Positions 1 to 4,960 of a DNA stretch of 9,233 nucleotides are shown here, one piece after another (position 1 is the stretch's first letter; each line of letters begins with the position of its first letter). Both the position numbers and the translations under genes were made by a program. The DNA lies in assembly GCA_944350065.1 (NCBI GenBank), contig CALVOD010000048.1, positions 1 through 9,233 on the forward strand, read 5' to 3'. The notes under the pieces are model-generated. The model saw nothing but the letters and a program-made list of their open reading frames with translations, ran no database searches and had not been told where the DNA came from. The stretch comes from an uncultured Clostridia bacterium (GTDB lineage Bacteria > Bacillota > Clostridia > Christensenellales > DTU072).

Positions 1-60
1 AAGCGCAAAACTCATTGCAATAACTACTGCAATCATCAAAATAACGGATAATTTTTTCAT
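1..60 (-). CDS. N-terminus of a secreted or membrane-anchored protein (partial, cut by window edge)
   Basis: Reading leftwards from an ATG at 58-60, twenty codons are visible: MKKLSVILMIAVVIAMSFAL. Two lysines followed by an uninterrupted hydrophobic stretch are typical of a signal peptide, lipoprotein leader or N-terminal membrane anchor. A perfect AGGAGGG ribosome site lies at 67-73, six bases from the ATG, and a consensus promoter lies at 80-108, so the start is well supported. The rest of the protein, including any lipobox, is outside the window, so the product cannot be named. The gene is divergent from the XRE regulator at 142-348 and is probably its target, because palindromic sites occupy its promoter. 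If transcription starts the usual distance from the -10 box, the mRNA would begin at or just before the ribosome site, giving a very short leader of about 13 nt. Confidence 0.75.
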   Translation of the reverse strand, partial: MKKLSVILMIAVVIAMSFAL

Positions 61-79
61 TGTTGTCCCTCCTACCGAA

Positions 80-108
80 ATTGTATAAGAAGTTTTCTTC
101 TTTGTCAA
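80..108 (-). promoter_or_regulatory. Sigma-A type promoter of the leftward gene
   Basis: On the minus strand the -35 box is TTGACA (103-108, perfect), the spacer is exactly 17 bp (86-102) and the -10 box is TACAAT (80-85, five of six). The spacer is filled almost completely by the palindrome at 87-102, so a protein bound there would exclude RNA polymerase. Confidence 0.8.
87..102. promoter_or_regulatory. Operator-like palindrome O1 (AAGAAG-N4-CTTCTT)
   Basis: Perfect 6-bp arms AAGAAG (87-92) and CTTCTT (97-102) surround a TTTT centre. It sits between the -35 and -10 boxes of the leftward promoter. It shares the core AGAAG-N4-CTTCT with the palindrome at 116-131; the centres are 29 bp apart. 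It is most likely a binding site for the adjacent XRE protein (inference). Confidence 0.65.
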
Positions 109-115
109 TATACGA

Positions 116-131
116 TAGAAGATTTCTTCTA
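116..131. promoter_or_regulatory. Operator-like palindrome O2 (TAGAAG-N4-CTTCTA)
   Basis: Perfect 6-bp arms TAGAAG (116-121) and CTTCTA (126-131) flank ATTT. It lies just upstream of the leftward -35 box and 10 bp before the XRE start codon, so one site could control the XRE gene itself while also acting on the leftward promoter. It shares the AGAAG-N4-CTTCT core with O1. Confidence 0.65.
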
Positions 132-141
132 AAATTTAATC

Positions 142-348
142 ATGTCCGTTATTGCATCGAGAATTAAGGAATTAAGACTGGAAAAAGGAATGACTCAAGC
201 GCAATTAGGCGCCGCTATAGGCGTAAGTCAAAAAGCGGTAGACTATTGGGAGCGCAGCGTGAACGAACCTAAAGCCTCGTACATATTCAAATTGGCGCAG
301 ATTTTCGACGTTTCGTCCGACTATCTTATCGGGCTTAAAGACTGGTAA
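142..348 (+). CDS. XRE-family helix-turn-helix transcriptional regulator (68 aa)
   Basis: A single-domain Cro/C1-type DNA-binding protein. The N-terminus (ASRIKELRLEKGMTQ, residues 5-19) is the classic helix 1. The helix-turn-helix follows at about residues 18-40, with QAQLGAAIGV then SQKAVDYWERS as recognition helix. The C-terminal part (LAQIFDVSSDYLIG) is the usual end of this fold. At 68 aa it has no ligand or protease domain, so it is a minimal repressor of the kind that regulates a divergent neighbour and itself. No Shine-Dalgarno sequence precedes the ATG; a TAAAAT at 130-135, just before it, could be the -10 box of a leaderless mRNA, but no matching -35 was found. Its likely targets are the two palindromes at 87-102 and 116-131. 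It is separated from the helicase operon by more than 8 kb of opposite-strand genes, so a role there is unsupported. Confidence 0.9.
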   Translation: MSVIASRIKELRLEKGMTQAQLGAAIGVSQKAVDYWERSVNEPKASYIFKLAQIFDVSSDYLIGLKDW

Positions 349-418
349 ACGCATAGCCATACGTTGTTTACCCGATACAGCCGTTATCGGGCTTTCGCTA
401 TAAAACGCGAAAATCCCC
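344..418. terminator. Stem-loop cluster between convergent genes, possible bidirectional terminator
   Basis: Three short stems lie between the ends of the XRE gene and the lipoprotein gene: GGTAAAC/GTTTACC (344-350 with 366-372, including the XRE stop codon), CCCGATA/TATCGGG (371-377 with 385-391) and TTTCGC/GCGAAA (393-398 with 407-412). The first two share bases 371-372 and so cannot both form fully. None is followed by a clear run of T on either strand, so efficient intrinsic termination is doubtful. The sequence TTATCGGGCTT also occurs twice (326-336 and 384-394). Confidence 0.35.
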
Positions 419-421
419 GAA
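408..421 (+). repeat. 14-bp direct repeat, left copy (CGAAAATCCCCGAA)
   Basis: An exact copy of the sequence at 1180-1193, in the same orientation. The two copies bracket the lipoprotein gene together with its promoter. This copy lies 3 bp from the lipoprotein stop codon. Confidence 0.6.
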
Positions 422-424
422 ACC

Positions 425-1036
425 TTAATTTACGGTGTCGGGCAGCAGTACCACGGTCGAGTTCACGTCGGTTATTTCCGTCCAGAGCGTCACGTCCTTT
501 ACGAAGCCTTTGAGGTTTATCGTGGCTTTTGCGACGCAGTCGTTGCCTTTTAGCGACAGTTCGAGATAACTCACGCTCACTCCGTTAATATTGAACGGTA
601 AAGCGGCGGCTCCCTCTTTGGCGACGTAAGCCTTATCCTTGCGCGAATATTCGTAATTGTCCCCTTTCAAAAACTCGTCGAAGTCGAGCTGCGTCCGAGG
701 ATCGATCCCCAAAGATGTTTCGGGAAGCAGTATGCCGGAATCCCTCGTCCAACCGTTCGCCGTTTCGCTATAAGTATAAAGGTATCCGTCCTTTATCTCC
801 GTATATAAGTTACCCGCAAACGAACTCTCGATATACGCTTTGTTGCCGTCGATTTTAATTAAATAATTTATTTCGGAGACGTAGTCGGCGGCATGAAACT
901 TAAATGTAAGGCTTTCGGCGTTCTCGAGGTCTTCCTTGAATTCGTCTATTTTCTTCACGCCGTGGCAAGCCGTTAGCACGGTAAACGCCGCTACGAGCAA
1001 AAGCATTACGGCTAACGCCTTACAAAATTTCTTCAC
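425..1036 (-). CDS. Putative lipoprotein of unknown function (203 aa)
   Basis: The N-terminus has Lys-Lys, a hydrophobic core (ALAVMLLLVAAFTV) and a lipobox LTAC, with Cys24 as the predicted lipidated residue, so the protein should be anchored to the outer face of the membrane. The mature part is alternating polar and hydrophobic, with segments such as YLIKIDGNKAYIES and YTEIKDGYLYTYSE that suggest an antiparallel beta structure, perhaps the LolA/LppX-like half-barrel seen in small Gram-positive lipoproteins (inference). No catalytic motif is visible. The start is GTG at 1034-1036, chosen because GAGGAGG lies 7 bases upstream and the signal peptide begins exactly there. It has its own promoter (1102-1130) and lies beyond the terminator of the large operon, so it is an independent unit. 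Convergent with the XRE gene. Confidence 0.85.
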   Translation of the reverse strand: MKKFCKALAVMLLLVAAFTVLTACHGVKKIDEFKEDLENAESLTFKFHAADYVSEINYLIKIDGNKAYIESSFAGNLYTEIKDGYLYTYSETANGWTRDSGILLPETSLGIDPRTQLDFDEFLKGDNYEYSRKDKAYVAKEGAAALPFNINGVSVSYLELSLKGNDCVAKATINLKGFVKDVTLWTEITDVNSTVVLLPDTVN

Positions 1037-1043
1037 GGTTTTT

Positions 1044-1050
1044 CCTCCTC
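1044..1050 (-). promoter_or_regulatory. Ribosome binding site fixing the GTG start of the lipoprotein
   Basis: GAGGAGG on the minus strand, 7 bases from the GTG at 1034-1036. It decides the start codon, since no ATG is available at this position. Confidence 0.8.
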
Positions 1051-1101
1051 TATAAAGGTGTTTAACGTAAAGTTCGCGCTCATATCGCGGATCTTATTAA
1101 A

Positions 1102-1130
1102 ATTGTATGCGAATACCGATACTTTGTCAA
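1102..1130 (-). promoter_or_regulatory. Sigma-A type promoter of the lipoprotein gene
   Basis: The minus strand shows TTGACA (1125-1130), a 17-bp spacer (1108-1124) and TACAAT (1102-1107). This is the same pair of hexamers and spacing as the promoter at 80-108. The predicted start near 1095 gives a leader of about 59 nt. No palindrome occupies the spacer here; a 7-bp inverted repeat CGAGCGG/CCGCTCG (1140-1146, 1168-1174) lies just upstream. Confidence 0.8.
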
Positions 1131-1179
1131 TAGCGTACCCGAGCGGCTCCCGTAAAGGCAAATTAAACCGCTCGCTTCC

Positions 1180-1193
1180 CGAAAATCCCCGAA
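1180..1193 (+). repeat. 14-bp direct repeat, right copy (CGAAAATCCCCGAA)
   Basis: Identical to 408-421 in the same orientation. It lies between the lipoprotein promoter and the terminator of the large operon. Confidence 0.6.
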
Positions 1194-1202
1194 CGAAACG
1201 CC

Positions 1203-1235
1203 AAAAACAAACGGACGGTTTTTTCCGTCCGTTTG
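1203..1235 (-). terminator. Rho-independent terminator of the helicase/TerY-P operon
   Basis: Read on the minus strand: an 11-bp perfect stem CAAACGGACGG / CCGTCCGTTTG (1225-1235 with 1208-1218), a six-A loop, then TTTTT (1203-1207). It starts about 50 bases after the phosphatase stop codon. It separates the operon from the lipoprotein promoter downstream. On the plus strand the stem is not followed by a comparable T run, so it acts mainly leftwards. Confidence 0.9.
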
Positions 1236-1286
1236 CACTTTTCGCGTTTTCGTTTTTCTGCCGGTTGCGGGCATATCGCTCTTAAT

Positions 1287-2306
1287 CTATCGGACTTCGC
1301 TTTTTCTGCTCTTTGCAGTTGCGCTTTTTCCTTTCTCCGCGCCTTTACGGCTTTCGGCTTTCTTCGCCCTCAACGGGTACTTCGTCCACATCGCGAACGC
1401 TATATCGTCCTGCGTCACTCCGTACTCGGAACGCTCGGATATCCATTTTTTACCGTTTCTCACGAACGCCTGCCCTTCCCCCTTTCTGAACGCGTCCGCG
1501 ATTTCGACGAGCTTTTCCGCAAACGCTTCGTCGCTCAAAAACGCGTTACGCAGTCCGTCCGTAGATATCGTCACCGTTTCGGGACGGAAATAACAGTCCG
1601 TCAATCTCCTGCCTTTAGTAACGGGAACGTAATTGGTTTTGAAGTTATCGGGCATAATACCGAAGTTGCCGCAAAGCGAAGCGGGCGAGTCGGTAAATTG
1701 CGCGTACGCGGGCAATAGCCATTCCGCCCTTTTGCCGTTGACCGCCACGACGTCCCCGTCGCCTATCCCTATCGCGAATACGAATTTATCGGTTATCACC
1801 GCCGCGTTGACCGTTGTACCGTACAACAACGTGATCTTATATATTTCTTCCTCGCATTTATGGCGGTATTCCGCAAGCTTTCTGAATTCCCTTACCGGCA
1901 TTTCTTCGCTGCGCACGTGATAAATGCGTTTGGCGTACCGCGAAAGCTCTTTGAATACGCTCTGAAATGCGGCGTCTTCGGCATGATTGACCTTATAATC
2001 GTCGAGGACGGCGCCCACCCAGGCGCATATAAAACTCTTGATTATACTCTCCCTGCCGTCGTTAAGCACCCTGCCGAAATCCTCTACGCCGTCGGCTTCC
2101 GATCTTTTTTCTTGAAGAATTTTGCATATCGTCCAAACGGCGAGTTCGGCGCCTTTGGCGGCGTACTTGCATTTGCGGTCGCCGTGTCCGTCGGCGCAAG
2201 CCATCACCGCAAAATCGTCGAATTGCCTGTGCTCCACGGCGTCTTCGCAAGCCAATCCCTTTAAAAATTTCTTATATCCCGTGGTTATTCTGCTGAATAC
2301 GTACAT
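1287..2306 (-). CDS. PP2C-type serine/threonine protein phosphatase (TerY-P triad)
   Basis: A cytoplasmic metal-dependent phosphatase of 339 aa expected to reverse phosphorylation made by the kinase of the same operon. PP2C motifs occur in order: ED (21-22), ADGHGD with metal-binding Asp39 and Gly40, YGTT (162-165), GIGDGD (180-185), STDGL with Asp250-Gly251, and TQDDIAFA with the last Asp pair at 300-301. All expected metal-ligand acids are present, so it should be active. A helical insert occupies about residues 105-155. The tail (310-339) is rich in Lys, Arg, Ser and Ala and may be disordered; contact with nucleic acid is possible but unproven. ATG start with GGAGGT four bases upstream. 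It is the last gene of the operon and, unlike the others, is separated from its neighbour by 144 nt containing two hairpins. E. coli PphC is a family relative acting on the kinase YegI. Confidence 0.9.
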   Translation of the reverse strand: MYVFSRITTGYKKFLKGLACEDAVEHRQFDDFAVMACADGHGDRKCKYAAKGAELAVWTICKILQEKRSEADGVEDFGRVLNDGRESIIKSFICAWVGAVLDDYKVNHAEDAAFQSVFKELSRYAKRIYHVRSEEMPVREFRKLAEYRHKCEEEIYKITLLYGTTVNAAVITDKFVFAIGIGDGDVVAVNGKRAEWLLPAYAQFTDSPASLCGNFGIMPDNFKTNYVPVTKGRRLTDCYFRPETVTISTDGLRNAFLSDEAFAEKLVEIADAFRKGEGQAFVRNGKKWISERSEYGVTQDDIAFAMWTKYPLRAKKAESRKGAEKGKSATAKSRKSEVR

Positions 2307-2342
2307 TTTTACCTCCGTTTGCTCCGCTATCCGCTACACGGT

Positions 2343-2390
2343 TTGCCGCTTCCGTGTTCGGAAGCGGCAAGCCGCGCTTTCAGACGCGGC
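2343..2390. promoter_or_regulatory. Two strong hairpins in the vWA-phosphatase intergenic region
   Basis: Hairpin A is TTGCCGCTTCCG / CGGAAGCGGCAA (2343-2354 with 2359-2370), a perfect 12-bp stem with a 4-nt loop. Hairpin B directly abuts it: GCCGCG / CGCGGC (2371-2376 with 2385-2390). Neither is followed by a T run on the minus strand, so they are not simple terminators. Both contain GCCGC/GCGGC, so arms can be exchanged between them, as in alternative RNA folds. They could set phosphatase expression, act as an mRNA processing or stability site, or bind protein (inference). Confidence 0.6.
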
Positions 2391-2450
2391 GCCCGAACCG
2401 AGCTCCGGTAATTTCCCCGATAAGTCCGTTACGCGCCTTAAACGCCTGCG

Positions 2451-3641
2451 TCAGTCGAGATCGTCGTAAAGATCGTCCGGTATATCCTTCACTTCCACCT
2501 CTATCAGCGTGTGAACGGCGCCGTAACCGCACTCGGACTCGCAGATTCCGCAGCCGTTACATACCTTCTCGTCTATCTCCACGATACCGCTATGTACTTT
2601 TATTGCGGACAGCGGACATTTGTCGATACACGCCATGCATTTGTCTTGTCTGCATTTGTCGGCGTCTATATGATACTTTGACTCGCTGCCCGTAGCGACT
2701 ATACGCTCCGCGTTCTCATTACTCTCCGTCGCGGTATCGGCGTTCGGTTGACTCCCGGTTACCGTATTCGCGTTATCCTCAGTGTCTAAAACGCTCTTTA
2801 CCGTCTCCTCGTCTAAGTCGTCGACGTCGAGGTCGTCGGCGATGGGCGCGACGGTGTGATGCGCGAGCGTTGCGCGAGTCAGATAATCGAGCGCCGAAGC
2901 TATGGATTCGCAGGCTTCCACACGATAGAAACGGGAGTTTTCACCGAGGTTTTCGTCGCCGTCGGCAAAATACCTCAACATATCCTCGCACGCGTCGTCG
3001 CCCACCGCCATAGAATATTTATCCACGTTGCGGGCATAATCCATTGCCGTGAGATAACTGTTGAATTCGTCGATGACGTTCCTGTATGCGGGTCCGCTCT
3101 GCTCTATTCCGTTGGAATCCGTCGGCCAACCGTCGCTCATAAGTATGACGCTTACGGCTTTGTTATAGCCTTTACCCTCCCTTCCGGGACGGTCGTCCCG
3201 CAGATATTGGTGATTTATGAATTTTTTAAGGGTATTGAGCGAAGCCCTCAGCTCCGTGCAACCGTCCGCCTCGAACTTTATCTCCTCAATGCCTCTCGCG
3301 ATGGGTTGAAATTCCGGAAACACCGCTTTGCCGTACGAATCGAGCTCGATTATCTGCAGATATAACCTGTAAAGCGGATTGCCTTCCTCGAATTTTTTAA
3401 GGCTTGCGATAACGCGCTTTACCCCGTCGTTGAGCTGGTCTATCTTGGATATCTGCACCGCTTCCCCTACCTCGTTATAAACGGTGCTTACACCCGCCAT
3501 ACTGCCCGATTTATCGAGTATCAGCACGAGATAAATGGGTTTGCGGGTGTCGTAAACGACCCTTTCGGTAAGCCTTAACGATTTCCCGGGCATACTGCCT
3601 ACTCTGTCTCCGTTGATGAATTTTGCGAATCTCTCTTTCAT
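2451..3641 (-). CDS. TerY-like vWA-domain protein with C-terminal 2x[4Fe-4S] ferredoxin domain
   Basis: A 396-aa cytoplasmic protein in three parts. The vWA domain (about 34-255) has an intact MIDAS metal site: DKSGSM (Asp43, Ser45, Ser47), Thr129 in GCTEL and Asp170 in LMSDGWPTD. TerY-like vWA proteins bind divalent metal and are thought to act as adaptors. An acidic, low-complexity linker follows (about 265-320). The C-terminus is a bacterial-type ferredoxin with eight cysteines: Cys330, 335, 338, 342 (the last followed by Pro; CX4CX2CX3CP) and Cys361, 364, 367, 371 (CX2CX2CX3C), enough for two [4Fe-4S] clusters. This suggests electron transfer or redox/oxygen/iron sensing coupled to the adaptor (inference). 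The ATG overlaps the kinase stop as ATGA (3638-3641), and GGAGGT lies 8 bases upstream inside the kinase gene, so translation is probably coupled. E. coli YegL is a family relative without ferredoxin as far as I recall. Confidence 0.9.
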   Translation of the reverse strand: MKERFAKFINGDRVGSMPGKSLRLTERVVYDTRKPIYLVLILDKSGSMAGVSTVYNEVGEAVQISKIDQLNDGVKRVIASLKKFEEGNPLYRLYLQIIELDSYGKAVFPEFQPIARGIEEIKFEADGCTELRASLNTLKKFINHQYLRDDRPGREGKGYNKAVSVILMSDGWPTDSNGIEQSGPAYRNVIDEFNSYLTAMDYARNVDKYSMAVGDDACEDMLRYFADGDENLGENSRFYRVEACESIASALDYLTRATLAHHTVAPIADDLDVDDLDEETVKSVLDTEDNANTVTGSQPNADTATESNENAERIVATGSESKYHIDADKCRQDKCMACIDKCPLSAIKVHSGIVEIDEKVCNGCGICESECGYGAVHTLIEVEVKDIPDDLYDDLD

Positions 3642-4957
3642 TTTATTATACCTCCGATAAACTTCAGTGTGTATTTGCCGACTTTCAGAACGGCGTCCAT
3701 AAAAATCGGAATTATGTCCCCTCGGGCGAATTCCTTTTTAAAACCGTTTTTCAATTCCAGATTCACCGTCTGCCCGCCTACGCATTGCAGACCGTACTTC
3801 TTGTCGTATGGCGAAACGGTCACCTTAAAGAGCGGATAATTGTTCGGATCCCCCCACAGATCTCCCGAAAATATTTCCGTCCCGTTGAACAGATGCACCC
3901 CGGCAACGCCGCCCTTTTCGCAAACGAGCTTAATAGGCGGCGCAAGCGCGGCGCCGCATACGTTGCAGTTCTTCGCGGTGCCTTCGAAAAAATGTTCCTC
4001 TCCGCAGTGCATGCACAGATAATGATCGTCGTACAGCCGCTCGAGAATTTCCTGCCACGCGCGCGGCTCCACACGTTTCTTACCGTCGAACAAGCCGTCC
4101 ACGAAGGTTTCGTGCATAGCGTCGGTGAAATATTTAGGGTATTTCTTCATTCGTTCTATGATGCGCACGTCGGAAGGCAGCGGACGGTTGGAATTGTCTT
4201 TGCGATTGAAAATATATACGGGATTGGTGGCGAAAACGTAAGTGTCGATATTCGTTGTGCAAGGCTCCTCGTATCTTTTGCCGCGAAGCGGGTGTCCGCC
4301 TATCAGGGACATAAATATCATCACCGCCAACGCATAGGAATCGTTATATATGCAGGGAGCCTCCTCGCCGCGCATCGTAAGCGGCGGCATGAAGCCTATC
4401 GTTCCGCTGACTATGGGTTTCGACTTGCCGCCGATAGCCGTATCCGTGTCGAGAATCTTTACCGAAAAATCGTTTCTGTTTATCTTGATATTTTCGAATT
4501 TGAGATCGCTTAAAGCGATATCCGCTTCGTAAAGTATCTTGACCGCCTCGGCTATGTTGTACAGAACGGCTATTTTCTGCGCGAAAGGGATTTCGACGCG
4601 CACGGTATTGCCGCCGCCGGCGTCTACCTCCTCGCCGTTGAAAAGTATAAACCCGTCCGCATAATGCTCGCCTCCGACGTATTCCATGACGTAGCCTATC
4701 GCGTCGCCCTCTTTGACCACGTACAGCGGGTGAACGAACGCCGCGCTCGCGCGGCCGCGCTTCCTTAATATATCTATCTGGCGGCGTATGCGCTTCTGAT
4801 CTCCGGTATGGAACAGCTTGAGCGCGTATATGTCCTTGCCGGAATGCACCTTGTATATGTCGCCCTGCCCGCTGCCGGTATGTATAAGCGAATCTACGGT
4901 GAACTCGCGCGCGCCGTCTTCCGAGCTGATTTTCTGATTTATTTTCAGCCTTACCAT
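3638..4957 (-). CDS. Divergent Ser/Thr protein kinase with zinc ribbon (TerY-P triad kinase)
   Basis: A 439-aa protein without membrane segment. The kinase domain (about 15-305) shows a glycine loop GSGQGDIYKV (28-37), the ATP-binding lysine in YALKLF (Lys47), a catalytic loop ALSDLKFENI with Asp151, Lys153 and Asn156, a metal-binding Asp170 in ILDTDTA, an activation segment GTIGFMPP (185-192) in place of GTxxYxAPE, and the helix-F aspartate Asp206. HRD is replaced by LSD and DFG by DTD, as in a TerY-P/YegI-like branch rather than PASTA kinases; catalytic residues remain, so activity is expected. A zinc ribbon follows (Cys315, Cys318, Cys331, Cys334) and then a beta-rich C-terminal domain (about 340-439) of unclear family. 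AAGGAGGT lies 10 bases before the ATG; the gene begins 3 bases after the helicase stop. Likely substrates are itself, the vWA protein or the helicase (inference). Confidence 0.9.
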   Translation of the reverse strand: MVRLKINQKISSEDGAREFTVDSLIHTGSGQGDIYKVHSGKDIYALKLFHTGDQKRIRRQIDILRKRGRASAAFVHPLYVVKEGDAIGYVMEYVGGEHYADGFILFNGEEVDAGGGNTVRVEIPFAQKIAVLYNIAEAVKILYEADIALSDLKFENIKINRNDFSVKILDTDTAIGGKSKPIVSGTIGFMPPLTMRGEEAPCIYNDSYALAVMIFMSLIGGHPLRGKRYEEPCTTNIDTYVFATNPVYIFNRKDNSNRPLPSDVRIIERMKKYPKYFTDAMHETFVDGLFDGKKRVEPRAWQEILERLYDDHYLCMHCGEEHFFEGTAKNCNVCGAALAPPIKLVCEKGGVAGVHLFNGTEIFSGDLWGDPNNYPLFKVTVSPYDKKYGLQCVGGQTVNLELKNGFKKEFARGDIIPIFMDAVLKVGKYTLKFIGGIIK

Positions 4958-4960
4958 AGT

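Noticed and set aside
1140..1174. 7-bp inverted repeat CGAGCGG/CCGCTCG upstream of the lipoprotein promoter as an operator
   Set aside because: The arms are 21 bp apart, lie upstream of the -35 box and have no matching second copy; too weak to call a regulatory site.
1058..1285. Open frames on both strands across the lipoprotein promoter and operon terminator
   Set aside because: Their translations cover the promoter hexamers and the terminator hairpin and look like no protein.
3623..4513. A 296-codon plus-strand open frame antisense to the kinase
   Set aside because: It lies wholly opposite a gene with clear kinase motifs, has no ribosome site or recognisable domain, and its length is explained by the codon bias of the opposite strand.
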